Assembly: GCA_964036045.1 (NCBI GenBank)
Contig: OZ038378.1
Location: forward strand, 55,611,995 to 55,675,994
Direction: 5' to 3'
DNA: 64,000 bases
From: Eutreptiella sp. 'Long Island Sound 2002'
Lineage: Eukaryota > Euglenozoa > Euglenophyceae > Eutreptiales > Eutreptiaceae
Position 1 is the first letter of the stretch, and each line of letters begins with the position of its first letter. Shown piece by piece: positions 11,862 through 22,605 of the stretch. Under the pieces are notes generated by a model. It saw only the letters and a list, made by a program, of their open reading frames with translations, did no database searches and was not told the origin of the DNA. Both the position numbers and the translations under genes were made by a program.

Positions 11862-13936
11862 GGGGCACACCGCGCGTCAGCAGGAGGAGGGTTTGGGGTT
11901 TGACTGTGCCCCAGCATGCGGGCATGGCGGTCGGCGCCCTCTGAGCCACATGCAATTCCCTTGTCTGCAGCTCTGGATACCACATTGCTATTTCTTTGTG
12001 TCAAATATGACATGTGATGCCAGACCTGCACCCCCCTTTGTTTGTTTTCGCCCCATTGTGGCCATTGGGTGGGGCGGTGCCCAGCAACACATGTGGCATT
12101 GCATGGAACAGCCATGGCCTTTCTGCCAGGTGCAAAGCTGTCTCTCTGCCTGAGCGCTGCCAGCCAAGTGCCACATGACTGCTGACTGGTGTTGCCAGGT
12201 GGAATGTTGTTACCTACCAAGTGGTAGCACCATAAATGAGCCGTGGGGGTGCTACGGAAGGGGCTGGTCCGCAAGCTGCTACTTTATCAAGCGAGTTCAA
12301 TGGTAAGCATCTACAAGTATCCTCAGCATCACCCTCCTCCCCTTGACAGCCCCCCCCCCCCTCCGCACACTGCACCCTTCCTCAATCACATGCTCTTGTA
12401 CACCCCCCCTCACCAACCATGGTGGCGCCCTGGTAGCAACGTACACTTGTGGTGTACCCAGAGCCGTGCTGTGGAGCCACTGAGAGTTGCGGAGAGGGGT
12501 GTAGACAATTTGAGATTTCGGGGGAAAGTGCTGGCGCCAAAGGCGCCGAAAATTTATTTGGGTCTCCTGAGGGGGATTTTTTTCCTACACCCTATGTGTA
12601 AAATACTCAGAATTTTGTGGAGACTTCAAAAATGGGTAAAAAACACAAACAATTTTTTTGACCCCCAACCCGGCCGGACCTTGGCTGATGGGGAGTCTGA
12701 GCTGATGGGCAAACTTTTTCTGAAAATTTTGTATACCCCAGCTGTGTATGTTCAAAATGATCAGCGCGTCATGGGGATTATCTTGAGGTATGTATGTTTG
12801 GGTATCCACCGATCCCCCCCCTCCCCCACGGTGACCCAGCGGCTGACCAGCCGACCCCCCTCCCCTCCAGACCCCCCTTCCACACCCCCAAAAGTTTTCG
12901 CACCCGGCTGGGGTTCAATATTTGAACAGGCCACCCCCTTGCAACGTGCACAGCACAAGGTTGGAATGTCGCCGATGTGAACCCAGGTACATCACCGGCA
13001 TGGCCAGGCAAAGCCTCTCCAAGCCAAAGGGCAGGAACGGTGGTGTCTATCAAAGTGCAGTCATGGGACTTCCGAAAAGCTGCAATACCAGCAAGTCACT
13101 TTCTCCACGGGCAAATACTGGCCCGAGGCTTCAAAAAGGAATATTGGTCTCCCGTTTGTGAGCACGTGGGTCTGCATCATCATCATCATGGTGAGCCCAT
13201 CAATGGTATTTTCTGTGTGGAGCATTTGTGTTTCGGACATGGTATGGGACCAACGCTTGGAGAGAGGCAATGCAATTCAACACCTCAGCACGTCCAATTC
13301 ATTAGGAAACTGCAATCCTCTTTTCAATGCACGTTCCTTGTTTTTTTGCGGGTCTGATACGGTAGTGGAAGGCAATGATGGAGCACAAGGTATATGGGGG
13401 CGGGTTGGAGTTGCAACAAAAAAAAATGGGTTGGACTCCGCTGCAGCATCACCCTCCTCCCTTCCTTCCCGCTGCACAGTGAAAGTGGAAGAAAGCAATG
13501 GGCTGGGCGAGAGGCGAGTCATAGAATTGAGTATAACCTCCATTGGCTTAAGGTATGGTAGGGTCTTATTGATTGGGGGATGGGCAGACACACAAAGGAA
13601 CCCTCTCGCCAGGATACCCACCCTTTCAGAGGGGGCTCCATGGGCACTGCCTCCCACACACAGCATCCAGTGAGGTGGGAATTGCTGGCATAGCTTGCTC
13701 CCCCCACAAAGAAAAAAGAAATGCAAAGGTTCCCCTCGCCCAGCCCCCCTTCTGCAGGTGCCGTAAGAAGGTCGGTCAGCAGGCCTGCCATGGAGTGTGG
13801 GGAACGTAACCATCCCCAACGGCCCTTCAACCACCCTCGTTTCACTGCCAGAGTGTGCCCACAGCCCGCCGACACTGGTTTTTACCGACCCATCTTCAGC
13901 CCATCCTCCTCCTCCTCTTCCTCCTTCCCGTTGCAG
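11862..13936. other. No supported gene
   Basis: Open frames exist, the longest 12,243-12,980 on the plus strand. They are rich in Pro, Lys and Leu from C-runs and A/T runs, lack any domain, and show no coding bias by eye. C-rich tracts occur at 12,352-12,362 and 12,805-12,880. Confidence 0.5.
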
Positions 13937-14292
13937 ATTCGGCGGCCACATTCACGTGGGGCCCGCTCATTCACCAGACCACCGCAACCACCATCCGAAT
14001 CAAGGCCAAGACCTTCCTGTGGTCCGACATGACGTGTGCGGCCCTCCCCCAGTACTCTGCCCGGCCCTCCTTCCTCGGCATCAGCACAGCGGCCAACCGC
14101 CACACCCACACGTGCCTGCCAGGCCGCATGTGCTGGGGCGCGCTGGCCAATCTTCAGCCCAACACCGCCTATGACATCTACTGCTACCTCCAGCTGCGGG
14201 ATGGTGCTACGTCAGCTGTGAGCCAGCCCTTGACCGTCACCACCGCTTTGCCAGTGTTCGAGAATATTTGGGCCCCGCCTGACCCCAACTGA
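13937..14292 (+). CDS. Fibronectin-III-like domain exon, copy 2 (partial)
   Basis: A long pyrimidine tract ending in GTTGCAG at 13,936 looks like a splice acceptor. The exon would begin with ATTCGG at 13,937 and run to a TGA at 14,290-14,292. The encoded segment contains FTWGPLIHQTTATTIRIKAK, later NLQPNTAYDIYCYLQL and SAVSQPLTVTTALP. That is the strand pattern of a fibronectin-III-like beta sandwich, including paired cysteines. Such domains normally mediate extracellular or surface binding. The apparent hydrophobic leader upstream is only the translated pyrimidine tract. Upstream exons were not found and the protein identity is unknown; a repeat-borne exon is possible because a related fragment lies at 11,640. 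Confidence 0.45.
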
Positions 14293-14371
14293 CCCACCCA
14301 CCCAGGGCTGTCTTTAAGAACCCCTTCTTTTTTTGTTAAGGACAGCCCTTAAGGACAAGCCCGGAAGGACC

Positions 14372-14432
14372 ACCAACCGCCAATCGCCCATCGAACCGCC
14401 AACCGCCACCAACCGCCAACCGCCAACCAATT
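14372..14432. repeat. CCAACCG-type microsatellite
   Basis: Near-perfect iterations of AACCGCCAACCGCC fill this stretch. It is non-coding. Confidence 0.8.
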
Positions 14433-14977
14433 GTTCAATGCTGTTTCTATGGTTTTGTGTCTTGTCCATGTCTTGACCACGAAAAAGAAAGTGTCCCCGT
14501 AAACATTCGTTTCCGTTAGCGTTACGAATGATTTTCTTTTTGCTTACTGTTTTCCTGAAGAACAGCCGTGTGCCCACCCACTGACCACACACTGAACCCC
14601 CCCCCCCCCTGCTGAACACCCCTATTCTGCTGCCCACAGGGCGACCAGAAATTTGCTCTGCCGGGGGGGGGGGGGTTTTCGAGCTTCAGGATGGTGGGGG
14701 GGTTCGCTTGGTTGGGTCAAGGCCTCATGCAGACGCACGGGACCATGGCAACCCCCCCCCCCCCTCCAAATCGGCGGCCGAATTCGGCTGATTTCGCCGA
14801 TTTGTTCTGCCGATTTGTGGGGGTTCTGTCATTTTGCCGATTCGTTCTGCCCACTTGTTGGGGCTTCTGGGATTGTAGGACCCCTGATTTGGAGTTGTCA
14901 CTCTAAGTTGTGTATCCTTTATTTTGGGACACTGGATAATACCTTTTCTTTCTATATTGGTTGTTCAGATTGGCACC

Positions 14978-15595
14978 ATGAAGTGCTTTTGCTGCCCACA
15001 AAAAGACGCATCTCTGGTCCCCTGGGATTCATTGTCCCCTGATGATCAATTTTTTCTGCGGGACAAGTACCCTGATGCTGGTGAGGGGGTGGTTTGCGGC
15101 TTGTGTGTTTGCTCTGCACGCCCCACTTCAGCCGCCGTTCTTCAGGCACCTCATCATCAGCCCCCCGACCAGTGGATTCTAGGCTGCAACTGCCTTCGGG
15201 GCCTCTAGTTGTGTCTGGTGCAGCCACGTCTGTGGCCACAGAGTCAGCCACGTCTCTGGCCACAGAGTCGGTGGAATCTGGGGTTGTGGAGCCTTCAGCC
15301 TCTGTTGCAGAGTCTTCTACTGCTGCCACAGGGTCTGCCACAGGGTCAGATGGTCAGAAGGTGCGTGCAAGACGTTCGCGTCCCAACACTTTGAAGAAGG
15401 CCTAACAGCCCCGTGTGCTGAAAAAAGTTACAACTGCACACAGGGTTGAAAAGTATGGTAAATATGGTCTGTATGACAACAACGGTGCACTGTGCTGCAA
15501 GCCATGTGGAAAAAAGATGGATGCGACACGGGAGGACTCACTGACGAAGCACGTTACCTCCGGCATTCATGTTGCTGCGTGCGCCAAACATATTC
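14978..15595 (+). pseudogene. Cysteine-rich gene A: CxxC...CxxC plus CGGBP1-like zinc finger
   Basis: An ATG at 14,978 follows a splice-acceptor-like TTGTTCAG. The product starts MKCFCC and about 40 residues later has VVCGLCVCSARP, a CxxC...CxxC pair probably binding zinc. After a frameshift (between 15,120 and 15,208) comes a Ser/Thr/Ala/Val-rich linker with repeated SVATES-like units and a basic stretch. A TAA at 15,403 interrupts the frame. It then continues with RVEKYGKYGLYDNNGALCC and a Cys2-His2 finger (CKPC...H...H). That finger resembles CGGBP1/BED-type fingers found at the N-terminus of hAT transposases. Two lesions make this copy broken. It ends abruptly at an A/T-rich foldback at about 15,600. 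Confidence 0.6.
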
Positions 15596-15599
15596 ATGG

Positions 15600-15795
15600 T
15601 CCTGTATTTCTTTTTAGATGCGGATTATTTCTTTTTAGAGGTTGTATTTTTTTTAGCTAAAAAAATAATCTGCACTAAAACATATTCTGCGCTAAAAAAA
15701 CATTCCGCGCTAAAACAAATACTGAGACATTTTTTTCTGCGCACAGTATTTTTTTTTTTAGCGCAAATGCCGCACATTTTAGAAGTGGTCAAAAA
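15600..15795. repeat. A/T-rich foldback, copy 1
   Basis: The arms are TTTTTAGATGCGGATT-like on the left and GCGCTAAAAAA / TTTTTAGCGCAAATGCCGC-like on the right, with GCGCTAAAA units in between. Related structures occur at 17,710, 20,075 and 22,225. It is probably a small non-autonomous foldback element. Confidence 0.65.
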
Positions 15796-15827
15796 AGTGT
15801 TATGGGCGATTCCCTAGGCACATGGTG

Positions 15828-15985
15828 TGTGCGGGGACCCCATGACGGCACGGGTGATGAAGCAAGTTTGATTTTGACACCCCCCCCCCTCCAGCTTGGA
15901 TTGACACCCTTGTTTCACCCATTTCTACCTTTTTGCGCATTCTCACCACATCCACTCTTTTTCTGGGTTGATTGCTCCCCACCCA
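15828..15985. repeat. Dispersed ~155-bp repeat, copy 1
   Basis: The stretch from GTGTGCGG to TTTTTCTG closely matches 22,451-22,585, including CAGCTTGGATTGACACCC and ACCACATCCACTC. Both copies sit just after an A/T-rich foldback, so foldback plus repeat move or duplicate as one module. Confidence 0.85.
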
Positions 15986-16532
15986 CAGGGGACGCTGACC
16001 TGTGAGGCTTGACACCCACCCCCACCCCCCCCTCTGGACCCCCTCAGGAGTACTCAGCCACCTTGGCCAGAGCCCATGTGCACAATCACCTCGAAGAGAG
16101 GTTGTTAGATCAAGCGCAGGCGCGGGCGTCGTATACCCCTCTTTTTTGGGGTCATTCGCGTAGCATACCCCAAGGCATGATCTTTGATGTCCAACCCCTT
16201 GTAAAATCATTATTTTGCCCAATAAGACCATCCCCCAATGGATTTTTTGATTCTGAGGCCTCTATCCCCCAAAACTGGATAACACTTTTTTGAGGGGGGG
16301 TGGGGGGGTCAAAAATTTTCGCTCAGAAGGCTCCAAGCAGTGGGGAAGCCTATTTTGATCACACCGCTACCGCAACCCCCCCCCCCCCATCCCTACGGGA
16401 ATCCCGTATTTCCCGTACAGCCCCGAACAGTGGCCCATACAGTGGGTTCTCAGAACCATAGCACAGAAATAGGCAATATTAGGCACCCATTTGTCTCTTT
16501 TTCCTGCCCTCCCCTATGCTCTTGACCAGACT

Positions 16533-16967
16533 ATGCCTTGTAATATATGCCACTCCAAGAATGCTGAAACTGTTGCTTTTTTGTCTTTGGCCGAGTCGGA
16601 TCGTTGTACCCTTCGACAGAAGCATTCTGATTGTGCTGAAGATTGGGTTATTTGTGAACTGTGTGTCCGCCAAGCCCGCCCAAACCTTTTTTTTGGGTCA
16701 ACGTCCAGTCGGTCCGCGACTTCAACCAGTACTACTACTGCTGCTACTAACGCTACTGATACTGCAACAAGTTCAGCCACTACTACTGCCACGCGTGCTG
16801 CACCAGTGAAACCAGTGAAACCTTTACGCAAAGCAAAGAAAAAGAAGACATTGAAGACCATCACCATGGATGACCGTGTAGCAAAGTATGGGAAGCGCCA
16901 GAAAAAGCGCCAGAAGCGCCAGAAAAAGCGCCAGAAAAGTACCCAGCTTTTTTGTTGTTGTTTGTGA
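16533..16967 (+). CDS. Cysteine-rich protein B (CxxC...CxxC), truncated paralogue
   Basis: The ATG at 16,533 follows a CTCTTGACCAG acceptor-like site. The protein (about 144 aa) begins MPCNIC, has DWVICELCVRQARPNLFF about 40 residues later, then a Ser/Thr/Ala linker and a very basic segment (KPLRKAKKKK). It reaches DDRVAKYGK, the start of the finger seen in copy A. The rest of the finger is replaced by RQKK repeats translated from CGCCAGAAAAAG iterations, and the frame ends at a TGA at 16,965. The frame is otherwise open. The two cysteine pairs suggest zinc binding; the basic part suggests nucleic-acid binding. Function is unknown, and it could simply be the N-terminal exon of a hAT-type transposase. 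Confidence 0.5.
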   Translation: MPCNICHSKNAETVAFLSLAESDRCTLRQKHSDCAEDWVICELCVRQARPNLFFGSTSSRSATSTSTTTAATNATDTATSSATTTATRAAPVKPVKPLRKAKKKKTLKTITMDDRVAKYGKRQKKRQKRQKKRQKSTQLFCCCL

Positions 16968-17045
16968 TTGTGCTTAATGCATGTCATGTGCACTTGTAAT
17001 GCTGAAAAAGCGCCAGAAAAAGCGCCAGAAGTGCCAGAAAAAAGT
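16894..17045. repeat. GCGCCAGAAAAA short tandem repeats
   Basis: Two clusters of GCGCCAGAAAAA-type units (16,894-16,940 and 17,006-17,045) lie either side of a 65-bp spacer. The first cluster overwrites the C-terminus of cysteine-rich gene B. Confidence 0.8.
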
Positions 17046-17709
17046 GCCTGAAACGGGTGTTGAACCCAGGACCCCGCAGCTGTGAGGGCATGCATGTAGC
17101 AACTCGGGTATGACATGTCTCTGGTGACATATGGCTTATTGGTTGTACAGATTCTGAACATATTTTGGTGATTGGGGTCACCAGGCAGTGCCCTGCTGAG
17201 GATTTTTTACCAAAAAAGGTCCGCCCTGCACAGTGGCCCGTACACTGGAAAAATTTTGCCCCGAACAGGGGGTATTTGGGTTGGGTTGAGGGTTTTCTTG
17301 GGGGTTAGTCGGGGGATTAGCCGGCTTCGTTGGGCGGGGGGGGGGGGGGGGGGGGTTGGTGCTGGGTGTCTTGCCGTTGCGCACCTTTTGGAGGTGCGCC
17401 TGCGCGGCTTCGGCCGTGCCAAAAATGAGGTGGCACTCCGCCTCATAGAGCTTGGGGTTGTTTGGGTATCTCGCCCAAACAACCCCGCTGTTGCGGGTGT
17501 GGACACGGGTGACGGAGCCCACGCTTACCCCGCCCCCCCACGGGACGCGGACGGGGGTTCGCACAAGGGGATCGCGGGGTTCCACCCCCTTCCTCCTTCT
17601 TCGCCGCCCCCGCTTCTTTCCCACCTCCCTCCGCCGTCTTCTCCCGCCCTTTCTCTTTTGGCGCGGGGACGGGCTTTGACTTTGGGGGGGGGCCCACAAG
17701 GTCCAAGCT

Positions 17710-17880
17710 TTTTTTTTTAGATGCGAAATCTTAATTTTTAGCACTTATCTTATTTTTTAGCATAAAAAAAAAGATTTCGCGCTAAAAAAGAAGATTCCGC
17801 GCTAAAAAAAAAGATTCCGCGCGAAAAAAGAAGATTCCGTGCTAAAAAAAAAGATTCCGCGCTGGAAATTTTTTTTTTTG
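17710..17880. repeat. A/T-rich foldback with 20-bp units, copy 2
   Basis: A TTTTTTTTAGATGCGAAATC arm is followed by five tandem units of about 20 bp (AAAAAGATTCCGCGCTAAAA type, 17,767-17,870). The units pair with the arm. This belongs to the same family as 15,600, 20,075 and 22,225. Confidence 0.7.
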
Positions 17881-18069
17881 CATGATCATCATGAATGTCT
17901 CAAAAAGTTGCATGGGGGGGTTACAACGAGTGCTACTGCATCAAGCCAACCCCTGCCCATGTTCACATCTTCATACAGTAGGGGAACCTGGGCTTCGGGA
18001 CTGAACCAATATGCACCCAGTGGCCCTCTTTCCTTGTTGCCTGCTGCATGCGGTGAGGAGGTACCCTAT

Positions 18070-18395
18070 GCAGGGATGTCATGAATGTGGAAGGTTTTGG
18101 GTGCATTACGCAGAATTTGCGTTTCACAACAGGGGTGTCCCTTTGGAGCTAGGGGGCCTATGTAGAGAGTTCATCGGAGAGGATCACAGGTAATGTCTGA
18201 ATGTTGTAAAGTAGGGTACTCCGCTACCTTGGCCAGAGCCCATGTGCACAATTTCATCTGCTCAGAGAACAGGGGTTTCTCTTCGCTGGGGGACCTATGC
18301 AGAGAGGTCATTTGAACGGATCATAGGTAATGCCCGGATTTTGTGAAGTAGGGCACTCAACCATGTTGGCCTGAGCCCAGGGGCACAATTTCAAG
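18070..18395. repeat. 137-bp tandem repeat, about 2.4 copies
   Basis: The segments CTATGTAGAGAG at 18,158 and CTATGCAGAGAG at 18,295 are 137 bp apart. The flanking text (CAGGTAATG...GTTGTAAAGTAGGG...TTGGCCAGAGCC) repeats with the same period. Single relatives lie at 16,056-16,105 and 22,045-22,195. Confidence 0.8.
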
Positions 18396-18561
18396 TCTTA
18401 GCGGAACCGACGTCTCAAGATCGAGGAAGGGACTACATGCTGGTAGCTGGAACAAATGTCTCACTCCTATCCCCTGCCCCCCTTTCTTTCTTGCTTTTCA
18501 CACCTATGCTTGATAATTTGCTGCACTGATTGCCCCCTTTTCACTGTAGTGTTTACAACCC

Positions 18562-19506
18562 ATGCCTAACAAGTGTGTTTGTGGGGCAGATGCAACTGTG
18601 TGAGTGGCCGAACTGGGGGACGCTCTCCAGCGTGCTGCTGTTGCAATGTACGCACGGTGCCCAACTATTTGCACAACATGTTTGCACATCACTTTGAAAG
18701 GTGCCCTGCCTGCCAAACCGACGCTGAGTGTATCTGCTGAAGACCCACCGCGTCCCCCCATTGTCCCCCCCAGCCCTACCACTGGTCAAGGCCCTGGTCA
18801 AGCCCCTTCCGGTTCGCTAGACAACGGTTCCACTGCCGGTTCGGCAAACAACAATTCCTCCCAGGCCACCGTTGAAGACCCAGATGTAGAGGTTGCACCT
18901 TTGCACCGACAAGTCTTCGCAACTCGCAAGCTAGCCAGGGCTGCCGCTCGCAAAGTGGATGGGCGTTTTGTGTCCATTCCTGGTCGGCAAAACGTGTACG
19001 CATGTTCCTGTGAAGGTTGTGACACCAAGCGGTAAGTGCGACATGACCAGGTGGCTGGGCGGTGGACCATCAAACCAATCTGCCTTTGTGAACATGGGAC
19101 AAACTCGTCATACTTGGAGGGTACGTCTCTCCATTTGCCGTTGCCCATGACCCTTAAGCTGAAGGATCTTTTGCAAGGCGATTGTCCACAACGGGCTCTG
19201 GCTTTGATGCGGGAAGCATTCCCTGGTGACCCTGTGGTATGCAAAATGTCGGCAAAGTGGATCGCCAATTGGAATGCACGGCGGCCCCCCCCGCCCCCTA
19301 GTACCAAGGCACAGCTTGAGAAATGGATCAACGAGCTGGAAGAGGAGCAAATTGATGACGATTCGCCGTATTGCTTCAAGGAATCCATTGCAGATGACGG
19401 ATCCACCTTCTTGACTTGCTTGTCCACGCCGAACCTGATTCCTTGCTCAAACTTTGTTTACAGGCATTATTCGGTGCACAAAGCCGAGTGGCATTGCCTC
19501 GTATAG
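18562..19506 (+). pseudogene. Cysteine-rich gene C, longest paralogue, with stops
   Basis: The ATG at 18,562 follows a CACTGTAG acceptor-like site. The product begins MPNKCVCGAD and, past a TGA at 18,601, has RCPTICTTCLHI, the family CxxC pair. A Pro/Ser/Asn linker then leads to GRFVSIPGRQNVYACSCEGC, a second cysteine module aligned with the finger of copy A. At 19,032 the TAA of the frame is also a strong GTAAGT donor. Reading on in the same frame gives a long coherent segment with LKDLLQGDCPQRALALMREA, a polyproline run and a helical ELEEEQIDDD stretch, ending at 19,506. So TAA is either a nonsense lesion or the start of an intron. Broad function is unknown; hAT-like N-terminal regions are the best guess. 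Confidence 0.5.
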
Positions 19507-19579
19507 GTTGTTTTCAACCACTACTCAGTGGGTGCAGAATTTTGCCCATAATTTTATGCTCAAGTTTTGCTCGTTTCAA

Positions 19580-19891
19580 ATGTCTTCAGGTGCACACAGG
19601 GAGGGATGCTGCTTCTGTATTTGTTTGGCATTTCCAAAAATCCACGGCATTTTAGCCCTTCTCCACAAGGAGGGCGTCTTGTGCATCAGTTGCACAATGG
19701 CATGTCCCGACGCCATCAAGTGGGCTACATCATCTTCACGTAATGTAGTGTATACTGCGAAAGCACGTTCTGCAAGTGCTCAGCCATCTGCTCCGGTCTT
19801 GTTGGCATTCTTTACCGTTCTTTGCTTTGTGCCGTGTTTTGCACGGCCCCCCTCAAAAATGTGGATGATTCGTCCGGTGGGGTGCCCCTAG
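19580..19891 (+). CDS. Cysteine-rich fragment D, fourth paralogue
   Basis: After an acceptor-like TGTCTTCAG the frame encodes GCCFCICLAF, about 20 residues later GVLCISCTMACPDAIKWA, then a Ser/Ala linker and a hydrophobic tail ending at a TAG at 19,889. The spacing and the C-x2-C-x2-A/S-x-P/A ending match genes A to C. The C-terminal LLAFFTVLCFVPCF could be a membrane segment or a chance frame. No finger follows. It is probably a decayed duplicate. Confidence 0.4.
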   Translation: MSSGAHREGCCFCICLAFPKIHGILALLHKEGVLCISCTMACPDAIKWATSSSRNVVYTAKARSASAQPSAPVLLAFFTVLCFVPCFARPPSKMWMIRPVGCP

Positions 19892-20074
19892 GAACTGCAT
19901 TTCTGCCTCCCCTACCCACCCGTGGCTTTGTGTTCTCTTAGTTTTACCAAAATCTCACTTTTTGCCTTGCCATATAAAAAAAAAATCTGCTTTTTTGACG
20001 TTTTTAAACATGTGAATGACTTTTTTTTTTTAGATTTTGGGTTTTGTGGGAATCTTATTTTTTAGTAGGCAACC

Positions 20075-20223
20075 TTTTTTTTTAGATGCGAAATCTTTTC
20101 TTTTAGATTTTTTTGCTCATTTTTTAGCTGTTTTCGCTCATTTTTTAGATGTTTTGACTTAAAATTTAGCAACTTTCCTAAATTTTCGCGCACCTAAAAA
20201 AAGATTTCACATCTAAAAAAAAA
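20075..20223. mobile_element. 149-bp foldback MITE with 21-bp TIRs
   Basis: Bases 20,075-20,095 (TTTTTTTTTAGATGCGAAATC) are complementary to 20,203-20,223 with a single mismatch. The interior is A/T-rich with repeated CTCATTTTTTAG units. It is the best-preserved member of the family at 15,600, 17,710 and 22,225. No clear target duplication was found. Confidence 0.7.
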
Positions 20224-20253
20224 GATTACCCCGCCCCACAAGAAAGTGGGAGC

Positions 20254-21970
20254 GTGAGTGGTATGGGGTCACCACTCCCAACATTGCTTCGGGCCAGGGG
20301 GCAATTCTTTTTTCCTTTTGCGGCAACAGCTCCCCATATTGGAGAGGCCGAGGAAGTGGTTGAGGCAGAGCCCATTGGGGCCTTTAACAGGGATCTAATG
20401 GATCTTCTGGTCACCACCGGGTATAGGTTAATGGTGAACCACTTGCTCGAGCACAATTTTTTTTAGTCATGTGCAGCCCCAGAGTTTTTTGGAAGATCTT
20501 GGAAGGGTGCCTCTCTCAGAGAAGGCACCCAGCTTCAATGAGAACCCCCCCATTGTGGGCCGGCCCGAAGATATACGGTCTACGGCAACTATGGGGGCCG
20601 CAGCCACCACAAGCACAGCCCCCACAAGCACTACCATCTGCCGGTCATCAAAAGGATCGCACATCGTGTGCTTGTGACTGCGAAGAAGAGTGTGGTGGCA
20701 AGAGTTGGGTGGAGCTGCACCATTCTCGATATGGCAAAAATTCTGTGCTATGACCACACCCCATAGCACCTTCATCGCGATCTTGCCCGTTACACTGTGC
20801 CCGAAGGCACATTGATTGTGAATTGTTTGATTATGCCTACGCATAATCATGAGGCAGAGGATGGGTCGCATTTTCTTTTTGTCCCCTCCAGCAGTTCGGG
20901 GTTCCGTGACCCTTGGCTGGAGAGGGCTGTGCCATTCAAGAGGGGTGCTGCCGTTTTTTTGAATGCCTTTGATGTCAACCGGGGGTCCGACATTCCAAAG
21001 GCCGCGTCCACCGGTGTGTCGGATCCTCGCCTCATGGCATTTTTTGCAATTTGGCTAACCCAAGGCCCTGACGTACGGTTCCCCCATCGGCCATTAAGCG
21101 GACCCAGCTGGGGGCACCTGGTGCCCCCGGGGTGCCAAGACAGCGCCATGTGAGGGGGGGGTTAGCTGTAAGGGGGAGGGTTCTCGCCAAGTGCTACGGC
21201 TGCGAGCGGGCAGGTTTGTGCCCCGCACACGAGGATGGTCTTTGTGTGCCATGCCAGGAGGGGGAGCATCTGGAGGGGGGGGAGGAGGAGGGGGGGGGGG
21301 GGGGCAACGGGGTCAGCATTGATCAGTTTGCTCAATGCTTACTCCCGGTGGGAACAACCACCGGGCGGTTTTTGTTGAGGGGTTGGGGGTGGGGGGAAGG
21401 AGGTGGTTGCCTCCTCACCACTGGGGAGGTGGGGGGCGTGGCAGGCCACCCCGACCAGTGCCCTTTGGCCAAGGTGTGCCATGGGGAGGCACTGTCGTGG
21501 CCCGGCTTGCAAGAGCATGTTGGGATCAAACTGCCGGCGGGCACAATTCTGGTGGTGAGGAGGGGAACGTAAGGTGGACTGGTGAGGGTCCGCGGAGCTC
21601 GAGGGGGTGGCCCAGGTGGTGGAGTGGAGGCAAGTGGGGGAGTATGCAATCCTCACGGACTGTGTGCGGCTCCGGAGGATGGACCTGGTGCTGGACGACC
21701 CCAAGAGGGAGGCGGGGTTTTGCTACTGGTCGGATTGTAATACAGCCGACGCGAAGTTTTTGGTAGGCATTTCCAATCCTGGTCGGCGGATTGTTGGGGG
21801 CGGCAGCGGCGCCATATTTAGCCAACTTCGGTTCGAACCGCCGACAGCAAAGTCCCCGGTTAGCTGCACTACCATCCAGCCACTGCTAGATTTGGTGCAA
21901 AGCGTCTCCCCACTGCTTGGGGCCGGGTCTGCCACTGACAAAAAACCCAAACCATGTGTTTGTGTCTGAC
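20254..21970 (+). pseudogene. Unrecognised coding remnant, several frames
   Basis: Plus-strand open pieces with protein-like composition follow one another. They are 20,254-20,466 (EPIGAFNRDLMDLLVTTGYR), 20,471-20,677 (FLEDLGRVPLSEKAPSFNEN), 20,797-21,153 (GTLIVNCLIMPTHNHEAEDG and DPRLMAFFAIWLTQGPD), 21,132-21,300 (CYGCERAGLCPAHEDGLCVP, a Cys/His cluster) and 21,607-21,969 (GEYAILTDCVRLRRMDLVLD). The Cys/His cluster could bind zinc. The last piece, with an upstream LPAGTILVV, faintly recalls a SET domain, but that is weak. Frame changes and G-runs (21,270-21,304) show decay. I do not recognise the gene. Confidence 0.35.
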
Positions 21971-22044
21971 TCACTGCGGGCCTGGCTAAGGGACTGAATG
22001 GCTAACTGTCAACCTCTCTTCGACGTGCAATGCGGAAGGCAATA

Positions 22045-22195
22045 CAATTTCATGTGCTCCGAGAACAGGGCCTTCCTTCGCTAGGGGACCTATGCAGAGA
22101 GTTCATCGCAGAGAATCAGAGGTAGTGTCTGAATGTTGTAAAGTATGGTACTGAGCCATCTTGGTCAGAGCCGAGGGGCACAACTTCAAGGGTTG
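22045..22195. repeat. 137-bp repeat family, single copy
   Basis: ACCTATGCAGAGAGTTCATC and GAATGTTGTAAAGTATGG match the tandem units at 18,070-18,395. It directly precedes the fourth A/T-rich foldback. Confidence 0.75.
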
Positions 22196-22224
22196 GGGTA
22201 TGGTGCTCGTAGTGGTGCTGTCTT

Positions 22225-22400
22225 TGTTTTTAGATGCGGATTTTTTCTCTTTCAGAGGATGTATTTCTTAGCCAAAAAGATAGTCCGCACTAGAAAAAAT
22301 AATCTGCGCAAAAAAATATTCCGCACAACAAAATTATTGAGATTTTTTTTATGCGCGTATCTCCTTTTTTAGCGCGAATGCCGCAAAATTTACAAGTGGT
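22225..22400. repeat. A/T-rich foldback, copy 4
   Basis: TTTTTAGATGCGGATTTTTT on the left and GCGCGAATGCCGC on the right match copy 1 (15,600-15,795) nearly base for base in layout. It is followed by the same dispersed repeat as copy 1. Confidence 0.65.
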
Positions 22401-22450
22401 CAAAAACGTGTTGTGGGCGATTCTTTAGGCACCTGTGGGGGAACTTGGTG

Positions 22451-22605
22451 TGTGCGGACATCCCATAACGGCATGGGTGATGAAGCAAGTTTGATTCCGA
22501 CCCCGCCCTCCAGCTTGGATTGACACCCTTGTTTCACCCATTTTTACGTTTTTGCGCATTCTTACCACATCCACTCTTTTTCTGAGTTGATTTGGATTGG
22601 AAAAT
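22451..22605. repeat. Dispersed ~155-bp repeat, copy 2
   Basis: Close match to 15,828-15,985, in the same orientation and in the same place after a foldback. Immediately downstream begins the hAT-like remnant. Confidence 0.85.

Noticed and set aside
12243-12980. A 245-codon plus-strand gene
   Set aside because: Composition follows C-runs and A/T runs, no domain is visible, and no splice or start context supports it.
13855-13936. Signal peptide with a leucine-rich core before the fibronectin-III-like exon
   Set aside because: The hydrophobic run is the translated pyrimidine tract of a splice acceptor.
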